Shown here in pieces: positions 47,349 through 54,911 of a stretch of 64,000 nucleotides of DNA. The number at the start of each line of letters is the position of its first letter. Position 1 is the stretch's first letter. This DNA is from Alphaproteobacteria bacterium US3C007 (GTDB taxonomy: Bacteria > Pseudomonadota > Alphaproteobacteria > Rhodobacterales > Rhodobacteraceae): positions 3,558,412-3,622,411 of the forward strand of contig CP139918.1 in assembly GCA_034423775.1 (NCBI GenBank). Direction: 5' to 3'. Position numbers and translations under genes: made by a program. The notes beneath the pieces were generated by a model. It was not told the DNA's origin. It worked only from the letters and a program-made list of their open reading frames with translations, and searched no databases.

Positions 47349-48479
47349 ATGCGGCTGCTAATTTATGTTGCTTTGATGAGCTTAGCCACACATGCGCTGG
47401 CGAATAACATTATTGAAGGAAATCAGGGCTCAAAAATAAAGGGGAGTGTAGTTGAACGGTTTCAAAACCCCTGGGCCATGTCCTTTATTTCGCCTGACCG
47501 ACTACTAGTTACGACAAAATCTGGTGATCTTTGGCTGGTTAATACAAATGGTGAAAAGTCTTTAGTCGCCAGCGTTCCCAAAGTCTTTTATGGTGGTCAA
47601 GGCGGTTTAGGCGACGTTGTTCCTCACCCAAATTTCAAACAAAATAAATTTATTTATATATCTTATATTTCCTCAGATACCGCAGGCGATACACGATACG
47701 CCACTGTGGTTAGGGCAGAATTAAATATAAAACATTCACCAAAGTTAGAAAACATTACAACAGTTTGGAACCAAACCCCGGCGAGATCTGGAAAAGGTCA
47801 CTTCTCACATAAAATCACCTTGGGACAACAGGGAAGTAAACATGAAGGCAAAATCTTCATAACTTCCGGCGATAGGCAAGAGCAAACGCCCGCTCAACAC
47901 TGGGATAAAGCATTAGGAAAGATTATTCGTTTAAATGATGATGGATCCGTACCCGGCGATAATCCTTTCCAAGACAAGGGAGAATTAGCAAAAACATTTT
48001 GGTCGATTGGTCACAGAAATTCGTTAGGAATTGCATTTAATCATAAGAATGAACTTTGGGCTCATGAAATGGGGCCGAAGCATGGCGATGAGCTGAATCT
48101 AATCCTTCCTGGAGCAAACTATGGGTGGCCGATAGTGTCGGAAGGTAACCACTATAGTGGTGCAGTTATCCCAACGCACGATACTCGACCAGAATTTCAA
48201 AAGCCAAAATTATTTTGGGTTCCAACAGTAGCTCCTTCTGGCCTATTTTTTTATCAAGGGGATGAATTCCCGGATTGGAACGGGAATGCTTTCCTTGGAG
48301 GATTAAAGGGCAGAGCACTCGTAAGGATAGAGTTCAAAAATGATCTACCAGTTGAAGCGGAGCGATTCAGTTGGTCGCAACGAGTACGTGACGTGGAGCT
48401 TGGAAGCGATGGTGCCATTTGGGCCTTGGAGGATGGCAGGTCAGGTCGCTTGATAAAGTTTATCAAAGCACAAGAGTAA
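47349..48479 (+). CDS. PQQ-dependent aldose sugar dehydrogenase-like protein (YliI type)
   Basis: This 376-residue protein has a signal peptide (about 1-18, ending HALA), so it is periplasmic. The six-bladed soluble glucose dehydrogenase (GdhB) fold is shown by FQNPWAMSFISPDRLLVTTKSGDLW, GGQGGLGDVVPHPNF, the IGHRNSLGIAF blade and WAHEMGPKHGDELNLILPGANYGWP. The histidine and arginine positions of the PQQ site (H in GKGHFSHKI, RN in GHRNS) are present. Such enzymes oxidise aldose sugars and pass electrons to a periplasmic acceptor. A PQQ synthesis operon is not in the window. AT-rich codon use, unlike the backbone. Confidence 0.9.
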   Translation: MRLLIYVALMSLATHALANNIIEGNQGSKIKGSVVERFQNPWAMSFISPDRLLVTTKSGDLWLVNTNGEKSLVASVPKVFYGGQGGLGDVVPHPNFKQNKFIYISYISSDTAGDTRYATVVRAELNIKHSPKLENITTVWNQTPARSGKGHFSHKITLGQQGSKHEGKIFITSGDRQEQTPAQHWDKALGKIIRLNDDGSVPGDNPFQDKGELAKTFWSIGHRNSLGIAFNHKNELWAHEMGPKHGDELNLILPGANYGWPIVSEGNHYSGAVIPTHDTRPEFQKPKLFWVPTVAPSGLFFYQGDEFPDWNGNAFLGGLKGRALVRIEFKNDLPVEAERFSWSQRVRDVELGSDGAIWALEDGRSGRLIKFIKAQE

Positions 48480-48504
48480 ATGAATCATATAAGAAGTTGG
48501 GTAA

Positions 48505-48520
48505 TCGGTGTCGGGTGTGT
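48505..48520. repeat. Island repeat B, copy 1
   Basis: TCGGTGTCGGGTGTGT, identical over 16 bases to 51503-51518. It begins 25 bases after the stop of the sugar dehydrogenase gene. The second copy begins 23 bases after the cyclase stop. Confidence 0.75.
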
Positions 48521-48639
48521 CAGGTAAAACCAAACGTTTTTACAAAAAAATTTATAAAAACTTTGTTTTCAGGCTACGCAGGTGACGCCCTCACTGGTCA
48601 ACAGTAGTTGGCGCCGCATGGCCCACGCCCTTGTGGCCA

Positions 48640-48675
48640 TTATATATACTTAAACTTTGACAGTGAGGGGAGCTG
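48640..48675. repeat. Island repeat A, copy 2
   Basis: Second copy of repeat A. A partial inverted counterpart, CCTCACTGGTCAACAG, lies about 60 bases to the left, so copy 2 could form a long stem-loop. It lies 33 bases beyond the stop of the minus-strand methyltransferase. Confidence 0.75.
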
Positions 48676-48708
48676 TGTGTGTAACCAGATTTGTTCTTCG
48701 TCAAATAT

Positions 48709-49509
48709 TTACTGGTTAAATTTTTTGCCCTTCGCCATTAGAAAGTCCATGCGTAAAAGGTTATCTTCAAAATATTCAGAAATGGCCTCATCGATCTCAT
48801 TTCGTAGACTTGAAAGCTTCTCTGGTTCCTCAGCAAAAGCTTCTACCATTCTCTTAAGAGGACCTGCGCCCTTTTCAAAATTAGCACGAATATGTGCAAC
48901 GCTTAGTCCCGGCATCTCAAGCTTATCACGATCAAATGTTAAATCATGAACCAAATTTTGAAGTCTCTCTTTGATTGTTTCGACAGACCCCCATTGTACT
49001 GGCGCTGCAGCACCATCGGGTAACGGCGGTCCATATTTAGCATTAATCTGAAAGAATTGCCCCATGAACAACTCTGGAGGCCAGCTTGAAAATGCTATTG
49101 TTCCGCCAGGCCTCAGCACTCGTAACATTTCTTTTATTGCGACATTGGGTCGAGGCGCAAACATATGCCCAAACTGACTAAGAACAATATCGAAGCTTTC
49201 ATTTTGGAATGGTAAGTCTTCTACGTCTGCCTCATGAAAATCTATATCTAGCCCTAGGGTTTTGTTGTTTTCATTTGCTCGGGCTATCAAGTCAGGCGTT
49301 AAGTCAGCTCCCGTCACTTTTGCGCCTGACCTTGCTGCGGTTAGAGCCACTACTCCGGTACCGCAGGCAACATCTAGAACTCGGCTATCTGATAAAACTC
49401 CTGCAAACCGCACGAGCTTCGGTGCAGCGACACCGGTGAAATTCTCCATAGAGGCAAAATCAGACCATGTTTTTTTTGCTTTCTCTTTCAATTCGGCAAA
49501 ATCATTCAT
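48709..49509 (-). CDS. Class I SAM-dependent methyltransferase (UbiE-like)
   Basis: This 266-residue methyltransferase has motif I VLDVACGTGVVALTAAR, motif II VTGADLTPDLIARA, a DVEDLPFQNESFDIVLSQFG post-motif II segment and MLRVLRPGGTIAFSSW. This is the pattern of the UbiE/COQ5-type group acting on small molecules. The start has AAAGGAGGG upstream. It lies downstream of a cupin gene on the same strand; a perfect 9-bp inverted repeat sits in the 94 bases between. Substrate unknown. Confidence 0.9.
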   Translation of the reverse strand: MNDFAELKEKAKKTWSDFASMENFTGVAAPKLVRFAGVLSDSRVLDVACGTGVVALTAARSGAKVTGADLTPDLIARANENNKTLGLDIDFHEADVEDLPFQNESFDIVLSQFGHMFAPRPNVAIKEMLRVLRPGGTIAFSSWPPELFMGQFFQINAKYGPPLPDGAAAPVQWGSVETIKERLQNLVHDLTFDRDKLEMPGLSVAHIRANFEKGAGPLKRMVEAFAEEPEKLSSLRNEIDEAISEYFEDNLLRMDFLMAKGKKFNQ

Positions 49510-49548
49510 CGTATTTTCCCTCCTTTTGTTTTTGATAGAATTTTATTA

Positions 49549-49576
49549 ATGCTCAGCATTTGTAAGCGCTGAGCAT
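49549..49576. promoter_or_regulatory. Perfect 9-bp inverted repeat between cupin and methyltransferase
   Basis: ATGCTCAGC and GCTGAGCAT with a 10-base spacer. It lies 40 bases before the methyltransferase start, not followed by a clean T-tract. It may be an operator or an attenuating hairpin separating the two minus-strand genes. Confidence 0.45.
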
Positions 49577-49603
49577 CACTTGATTAAATAGCATCTTACT
49601 GCT

Positions 49604-49972
49604 TCAGCCCTTTGTCCAAGCTGCAAACTCTTTTTCTGTAGTTGAAAATTCAATGCCGAGAGCAGGCTCATCGCCCATAACCCATGCATCATGACCTGGT
49701 GCAATTCTATAAGCGCTACCCGCAGAGATTGTCTCTTCGGAACCATCGTCGCAAACTACGTGAATTTTCCCCTGCATAAGCACGCCGATATGGCCGGCCT
49801 GACAGGAGTCAGTTCCAACATGAGGTTTAATGCACTCAGACCATTTCCATCCCGGCTGCATATTTGCTTTCGTGATATTAACTGGTCCAAATTTAATAGT
49901 TGCAGCATGTGTTTTGTCGGGTGTCATCGCTTCATCAGGGTTTGACCATGCTTTTGTCTCAATTGACGACAT
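49604..49972 (-). CDS. Cupin-domain protein
   Basis: This 122-residue single cupin has the first motif region WSECIKPHVGTDSCQAGHIGVLMQGKIHVV and the second SAGSAYRIAPGHDAWVMGDEP. Metal-ligand histidines are reduced compared with classical cupins: H in KPH, H in AGH and H in GHDA can be seen. Cupins of this size often act as small-molecule isomerases, dioxygenases or sensors. AGGAGAGAG precedes the ATG. It is the first gene of the minus-strand pair and diverges from the cyclase fusion gene 172 bases away. Confidence 0.82.
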   Translation of the reverse strand: MSSIETKAWSNPDEAMTPDKTHAATIKFGPVNITKANMQPGWKWSECIKPHVGTDSCQAGHIGVLMQGKIHVVCDDGSEETISAGSAYRIAPGHDAWVMGDEPALGIEFSTTEKEFAAWTKG

Positions 49973-50144
49973 GTTACTCTCTCCTATTTCTGGTTAACAA
50001 CTCAGAAAGATTAACATGAGTTTTTGAAAATCGTAAGAATTAATGAAAATATTAAATTTCCGGTAAGCATTCGGCGGAGTTGAGCACAGGTTAAACGTTA
50101 GTTTGTCTTTACGATGCTTTCTGAGCGTTCCATAATAATAAAAA

Positions 50145-51479
50145 ATGGAGCCTTTGAAAAATATGCCAAAGTTAACTTATGCCGATGAAAAACGTGAAGT
50201 TGAATTTTCAGAGGCCCAAAGCATTCTTGAAATTTCAAATGAAAACCAAGTTGAACACTTGCATGTCTGCGGCGGTCTCGGACGATGCTCTACCTGTCGA
50301 GTACAAATCCTGAATGGCTTAGAAAATTGTTCCGAGCGGTCTCAGAAAGAACAGCTTATAGCTGACAAGCTTGATTTCCCAGATGATGTACGCCTGGCTT
50401 GCCAAACGCTATTAAGTGGGGACGCAAAAATACGGAAGTTATTTAAGAACCAAGCAGATATAAAGTTTGCACAGGCAGCAATGCAATCATCTGGCTCAAT
50501 TGGATCTAACAAACAAGTTGCGATTTTATTTGCGGATATTGAGGACTTTACGCCACTAAGTGAGAGACTAGCGTCGTTTGACGTGATGTATCTATTAAAC
50601 AAATATTTTGATTTTGCGGGTAATATCGTCATGAAAAATGGCGGTGAAATTAATAATTATATTGGTGATGCATTTCTGGCAATATTTGGGCTTGATGGTG
50701 AAGGCGATGAAACATTTCGGGCTGTAAAAGCTGGATTAGAATTGCAGTCAGACCTGAAAAACTTTGCCAGTACCGTCGAAGAAAACTTTGATGAAGAATT
50801 CAAAATTCGAATTGGAATTCATTTTGGAGAAGCCATAATCGGAATGCTAGGGTGCAGGGGCACGGAAAGATTAAGCGTCATTGGTGATACCGTGAATATG
50901 GCTGCTAGAGCAGAAAGTGCCAACAAAGAAGCAGATACGACAATGCTTATTACAGAAAACGCCTATAACCAAATCCAAGATAGAGTTGAGGTAGAAGATT
51001 TCATTAGAACGAAACTTAAAGGTACTAGTGAGAGAATTACTTTGTATGAAATTAAGTCGGTAAAAGGCGAAAGCCTAGTCGCTAAAAAGCATGATGCACT
51101 GGTGAAGGATGGAATAAAATGGACACGTGCAGGTGCCAGCAAAGATCTGTCAAAAGAAAATAAAATTGAATTCGAATTGGACGGTGATGACGTATTGTTG
51201 TTTAGATTCAACGGTGATGTAAGGGCCGTTCAAAATACCTGTACTCATATGAATTTACCCCTATCTGGTGGGGAAATAGACGAAAATGGCCACATAACCT
51301 GCCCGTTCCATGGCACGTCATATTGCACCAAGGACGGTGGTGTTCAAAAATGGTGTGATGGGCTTCCAGAGGATATGCCTCCAGAGAACGTTCAGATGAT
51401 GAAGTCGATGAAGCAGGTACCGCTCAATACGTTTAATGCAATAGATTACGAAGGTAACATTTGGGTGGCCAAAAACTAA
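50145..51479 (+). CDS. Ferredoxin - class III nucleotide cyclase - Rieske triple fusion
   Basis: This protein of up to 444 residues has three redox/signal domains. Residues ~8-100 are a [2Fe-2S] ferredoxin with C42, C48, C51 and C86 (CGGLGRCSTC). Residues ~122-305 are a class III adenylate/guanylate cyclase with metal aspartates D131 (FADIEDFT) and D175 (NYIGD). The transition-state N251 and R255 lie in GDTVNMAAR. The usual purine-contacting lysine before IGD is N171; D248 is kept. Residues ~330-443 are a Rieske domain with C366-x-H368 and C386-x2-H389. No signal peptide or membrane helix. The first ATG has no ribosome-binding site; ATG 50163 has GGAG 12 bases up. It probably makes cAMP or cGMP under redox control. 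Confidence 0.93.
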   Translation: MEPLKNMPKLTYADEKREVEFSEAQSILEISNENQVEHLHVCGGLGRCSTCRVQILNGLENCSERSQKEQLIADKLDFPDDVRLACQTLLSGDAKIRKLFKNQADIKFAQAAMQSSGSIGSNKQVAILFADIEDFTPLSERLASFDVMYLLNKYFDFAGNIVMKNGGEINNYIGDAFLAIFGLDGEGDETFRAVKAGLELQSDLKNFASTVEENFDEEFKIRIGIHFGEAIIGMLGCRGTERLSVIGDTVNMAARAESANKEADTTMLITENAYNQIQDRVEVEDFIRTKLKGTSERITLYEIKSVKGESLVAKKHDALVKDGIKWTRAGASKDLSKENKIEFELDGDDVLLFRFNGDVRAVQNTCTHMNLPLSGGEIDENGHITCPFHGTSYCTKDGGVQKWCDGLPEDMPPENVQMMKSMKQVPLNTFNAIDYEGNIWVAKN

Positions 51480-51502
51480 CAACATTTGTGCGGCAAGCAA
51501 CC

Positions 51503-51518
51503 TCGGTGTCGGGTGTGT
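51503..51518. repeat. Island repeat B, copy 2
   Basis: Exact 16-base copy of repeat B, just after the cyclase fusion gene and next to the integrase remnant. A short GGGTG/CACCC palindrome follows directly. Confidence 0.75.
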
Positions 51519-51563
51519 AGGGTGGCACCCTCTAGAAGAAGACGCTCCTATCGTTACCTTCGT

Positions 51564-52136
51564 TCACATTCTTTTCATTCTCTGGCTGCTCCTGGTCTTC
51601 AAACGCCTTGCTGAACTAGGTCGTGCATGGATTATGTCATTCGCAAAATCGATGTCTTCCAGCTTCAACCCCACGATCTCTGCCAGCCGACAGCCTGTTT
51701 CTCCTAAAAGTGGCATAAGCAATTTGATCTGACTTCCTGAAGTTAAAGCCTTGTCGTATCCCCACTTCAGTTGATCATTGGCAAAGGTGCCTCGCTTATG
51801 GCTGTCTCCGCCTTCTTCTTTGATAAAGAGCCTTGAGAATGGATTGCGCTTATCCAAGTCCAGCTCTGCATAGGCATAGTTCAGAATAGCAGACAGGCCG
51901 TTGATACGTCTTCTAATCGTGGCGGTCTTATTCCCTTTGATTTCCAGATGACGGACAAACAGCTTGGCACCCTCTCGAGGGTACTGGCTGACATCTCTAT
52001 CACCAGCAAGAGAGATAAAGCCTGACAGAGCCACTCGAGGTGGCTTCTCATCGATAACCCTCAATGACAAATATTCTTCAGCTATCCCTGACAGAACAAA
52101 GGATCTTGGTTTGAAGCTGAAAAGAATAGTTGGATA
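51564..52136 (-). pseudogene. Tyrosine recombinase (integrase) remnant
   Basis: The frame encodes an N-terminal SAM-like core-binding domain (REGAKLFVRHLEIKGNK, NGLSAILNYAYAELDLDKRNPF) and the start of the catalytic domain, with the first catalytic arginine in GETGCRLAEIVGLKLEDIDF. It ends abruptly after KTRSSQR, before the HxxR and tyrosine boxes. The upstream end also breaks: a stop precedes 52136, and plausible coding continues in another frame to about 52250. The enzyme is therefore inactive. It faces the 3' end of tRNA-Leu, the usual arrangement of an island integrase. Confidence 0.82.
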
Positions 52137-52396
52137 TCAACAGGCTGTATTGAGGTCGTATTACTCCAAGATCCCTCCAATACATTACCCAGACGTTTTG
52201 CATAAGCTTCAGCTTCTTCAGGGCATTTGGATAAGGCTTACCTGATGAATGAACCATAGGCGTTCACTGCATGCTTAGGCACATGGCGGTTATAATAATA
52301 GGTGCCTGAACGGCATATTATGTACGGAATGTGCAACCCAACGGTCTCCCTCGATGATTAAACTCGAAGGAATTACAATAAGTTATACTGAAAATA

Positions 52397-52483
52397 TGGT
52401 GCGGTCGAGAAGACTCGAACTTCCACTCCGGTTAAAGAACAGCGACCTCAACGCTGCGCGTCTACCAATTCCGCCACGACCGC
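52397..52483 (-). tRNA. tRNA-Leu (anticodon GAG)
   Basis: An 87-base cloverleaf with long variable arm and encoded CCA lies on the minus strand. The acceptor stem is GCGGTCG/CGACCGC. The anticodon stem CAGCG/CGCTG encloses TTGAGGT, giving GAG. The variable arm follows, then TTCGAGT in the T-loop. The 3' end faces the degraded integrase, so this is the likely attachment site of the island. Confidence 0.96.
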
Positions 52484-52977
52484 ACTTATACGCACGTGCA
52501 ATAGACAAGTCTTTCGCGAATGTGAAGCAGAAATATCTACGTTTTTCATTTCTCTACTGCCGGAACCGCAAGCGCGCATTCCTTTTCAGGAATTGAGACA
52601 TATGCAAAAGATAGAGCGCATAATCTGCTCAGCGCCACTTATAAAACTTAACAATCTATCCAAAGCATGATTAAGGATTCTGAAAACTATTAGGCCAGTA
52701 ATAATCGCTCAAAAGATCAGAGGGAACGCGCGTCCGAACTCTAAATACCCCATAAGGTTAAGCGCCTAATGGAGCGTTTTTATCAGTTATCTGCTCAACG
52801 CTGACTTTAGCCCTGGATTAATGGCGCTTGAGCTCACGCTAAGCCAGAGATGCAGATTGCGATAAGGGCCTAGTTGGACAGCTAACCCAGGCATTTTTGA
52901 GCCGTCGCCCAAACATCTTACTTTTCCGCGCGGGCTCAGTTTGAAGCTGTAAAAGGCTCTATAACGACAGTGCTTAT
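52484..52977. other. Non-coding stretch beside tRNA-Leu
   Basis: About 490 bases with stops in all frames. No gene, repeat or recognisable remnant was found before the promoter of the candidate structured RNA. Confidence 0.6.
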
Positions 52978-53006
52978 TTGACGTGATGCGGTTTCAGATT
53001 TACGCT
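52978..53006 (+). promoter_or_regulatory. Sigma-70-type promoter for the candidate structured RNA
   Basis: TTGACG (52978-52983), 17 bases, TACGCT (53001-53006). The start of transcription would be near 53013, just before the outer stem of the RNA. Confidence 0.5.
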
Positions 53007-53012
53007 GCAACA

Positions 53013-53190
53013 CAGAAAGTAAGTGGCGGGCCCGTAGCAACCGTGGGGTTCTCTCATTCCCGAGGACCTGTATGTACAGGTGGGCACCAGATAAATGAAC
53101 CAGGGTTCAAACAGAGCCAGTTCCCTCGGAATTGCTTAAGGCCACCGGAATGCAACCGTAGACGCGAAGAACAGAACCCGCCTCACTGTC
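53013..53190 (+). ncRNA. Structured RNA, possibly 6S RNA
   Basis: No protein frame fits here, but nested complementary segments do. GGCGGG (53025-53030) pairs CCCGCC (53177-53182). CCGTGG (53041-53046) pairs CCACCGG (53142-53148) with one bulge. ATTCC-C-GAGG (53056-53065) pairs CCTCGGAAT (53124-53132), and ACCTGT/ACAGGT forms a tetraloop hairpin at 53066-53081. Total length near 170 bases, its own promoter, and a closed long helix with internal bubbles fit 6S RNA, which binds sigma-70 RNA polymerase in stationary phase. No SRP, RNase P or tmRNA signature was found. The 6S identity is inference. Confidence 0.42.
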
Positions 53191-53302
53191 ACGTAGTGCT
53201 TGCGCTTTAAAATGGCAAGGCTTCCCGAAAATTTGGTGAATATTTCGCCCATAAAACCAATCAAACCTTGCTTAGTCAAACCCGATACCGCACTTTCACA
53301 AG

Positions 53303-53752
53303 ATGGATTTACAACCTGCGAAAACATTTAAAACGGGTCAATTGCTGGCAAGGGGAATGGCGCGGCATTTAAGCGGGCTCGGCTTTGTAAGCCTTGAAGA
53401 ATTCCCCCCAATAAAGGGCTTGCGCGTGGATCTTCTGGCTTTGGGCACCAAAAGCGAAATTTGGATTATTGAGTGTAAATCGAGCCGAGAAGATTTTATG
53501 TCTGACGGGAAATGGCAGAATTACTTGCCCTGGTGTGACCAATATTTTTGGGCGGTTCCAACAGATTTTCCGGTGGATATTTTGCCTGAGCAGACAGGCG
53601 TGTTTTGGGCAGATGGCTATGATGCTGAACTGATGCGCGACGCGCCCATAAGCACCTTAAGCCCGGCGCGTAGAAAATCTATCATTCACCGGTTTGCGCG
53701 GCGCGCAGCGCGGCGCCTGGCACTTCTTCGCGATCCTGCGGCGCAATATTAA
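53303..53752 (+). CDS. mmcB: MmcB family DNA repair protein
   Basis: This 149-residue protein of the MmcB family is a PD-(D/E)xK-like nuclease fold. The core is VDLLALGTKSEIWIIECKSSREDFMSDGKWQNYLPWCDQYFWAVP, where D of VDLL and ExK of IIECKSS give the catalytic triad. In Caulobacter mmcB belongs to the DNA-damage response together with imuABC-type lesion bypass. Intact and of normal length. It is convergent with the small protein downstream, five bases away. Confidence 0.92.
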   Translation: MDLQPAKTFKTGQLLARGMARHLSGLGFVSLEEFPPIKGLRVDLLALGTKSEIWIIECKSSREDFMSDGKWQNYLPWCDQYFWAVPTDFPVDILPEQTGVFWADGYDAELMRDAPISTLSPARRKSIIHRFARRAARRLALLRDPAAQY

Positions 53753-53756
53753 GATG

Positions 53757-53954
53757 TCAGTTTGATGAACCAGAAAGCCCGCGCGCGGCCTTTGCCGCCA
53801 CCATAATTTCCTCAGCGATTTCTTCCGCATCGCTCGGATCAAAATCCATGGGCATCTCGATGCCGTCGCCAACAACATAAATGCGAACCATACCGCGATC
53901 CGTGGGCCCGATCTGCAAATTGGCTTCGAGATCGGATTGCTTGTTGATGCCCAT
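53757..53954 (-). CDS. Small conserved-type protein (DUF6324-like)
   Basis: This 65-residue acidic protein, MGINKQSDLEANLQIGPTD at the start, contains GMVRIYVVGDGIEMPMDFDPSDAEEIAEEI in the middle. The pattern of a short beta hairpin followed by an acidic helix resembles a small family common in Rhodobacteraceae (DUF6324, as I recall). GAGG lies just upstream of the ATG. Function unknown; cytosolic. Confidence 0.72.
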   Translation of the reverse strand: MGINKQSDLEANLQIGPTDRGMVRIYVVGDGIEMPMDFDPSDAEEIAEEIMVAAKAARGLSGSSN

Positions 53955-54101
53955 GTGGCCTCTCCTTATATGCGGATCATTTTTTACCTGCGCTCCTTAT
54001 TTTATGCAAGCCGATCGCGATTGGAATTTTTGACTTTTGCCGCTTCGAGATCGGATTAAAGCTTGCATTCGCGCATCAGCAAAGTTACATCGCCTGCACG
54101 T

Positions 54102-54178
54102 GCCGTCTTAGCTCAGTTGGTTAGAGCGCTGGATTGTGGATCCAGAGGTCCCCCGTTCAAACCGGGGAGACGGTACCA
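54102..54178 (+). tRNA. tRNA-His (anticodon GTG)
   Basis: A 77-base cloverleaf with encoded CCA. The anticodon stem CTGGA/TCCAG encloses TTGTGGA (GTG at 54136-54138). The acceptor stem is GCCGTCT with AGACGGT, so position 1-72 is G-T. The discriminator base is A, and no G-1:C73 pair is encoded, unlike the near-universal tRNA-His. Confidence 0.96.
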
Positions 54179-54249
54179 TACAATCCAGATCCTTGCTTTA
54201 AACACAGGCGCTCAGGCGGCACCCGGCTATAAGCTGCAAGCCTGCCCTG

Positions 54250-54729
54250 CTAACCCCACCACATGCGTTGTAATATCGGTGTCTTCTGAAGGTATTCATG
54301 GAACAGCGCGGCCCCAACATGCAGCGCAATCACAAGCAAAAGCCCCCCCCGTAGCGCCTCGTGCAGATCACCCGCTGCCTCAGACAGCCGAAACCAAGCA
54401 ACGGCCCCGGTCAGCGGCAATAAGAATAAAAGCCCGTAAAATGACCAATGGACGATTTGGGATAGCAACTTTTGAAGAGGCGCGTTTTCTTTCGGATAAG
54501 CTGGCAACTCGTTTGACAAGCGCAGCAGTAAACGCACCATCATCAACACCAAAATCAAGGTTCCTCCAAAAATATGTAATGCTACGAGGCCCGAAGTTGC
54601 CCCCTCAGCGCCTTCGAGGCGTTTCTCAAAGCTTTCTGAAATTGGCTCATGCAATAGATATTGCAGCGCCACAAAGCCCAGAACCAACCAATGCAGCAGG
54701 ATTTGAGCGGGAAGATATTTTTTCGCCAT
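54250..54729 (-). CDS. Cytochrome b561 family protein
   Basis: A diheme-type membrane cytochrome of about 159 residues with four hydrophobic helices. Heme-ligand histidines can be seen in ILLHWLVLGFVALQYLLHE, GLVALHIFGGTLIL, IVHWSFYGLLFLLPLTG and VIALHVGAALFHEYL. These proteins move electrons between quinol and periplasmic acceptors. The ATG at 54729 is used; a TTG nine bases earlier is the only alternative. It lies between tRNA-His and lepA and looks monocistronic. Confidence 0.92.
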   Translation of the reverse strand: MAKKYLPAQILLHWLVLGFVALQYLLHEPISESFEKRLEGAEGATSGLVALHIFGGTLILVLMMVRLLLRLSNELPAYPKENAPLQKLLSQIVHWSFYGLLFLLPLTGAVAWFRLSEAAGDLHEALRGGLLLVIALHVGAALFHEYLQKTPILQRMWWG

Positions 54730-54911
54730 GCAAGCCAACCTGTTTATCGCAAAACTATATACAATTTACAGAGTGTCGCCCGGATCAGGCCGACGCAAGT
54801 GGAATTTTGTGTCAACCTTTTCTCGGTTGCGAAACGCTGTTTGGCACCGCGCAGCCATCTGCCCGATTTCAGGTTGCTTGCAATGTGAAATTTGGACGGC
54901 CTTAAACAGGT

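Noticed and set aside
46363..51518. Integron-like cassette array
   Set aside because: Repeats A and B lack the paired GTTRRRY/RYYYAAC attC cores, genes point both ways, and there is no intI.
53020..53190. SRP RNA, RNase P RNA or tmRNA for the structured region
   Set aside because: Their conserved core sequences (SRP GGAAGG-like loop, RNase P GAGGAAAGTCC, tmRNA tRNA-like ends with CCA) are absent.
54063..54905. 280-residue plus-strand open frame
   Set aside because: It runs through tRNA-His and antisense to cytochrome b561; composition is not protein-like.
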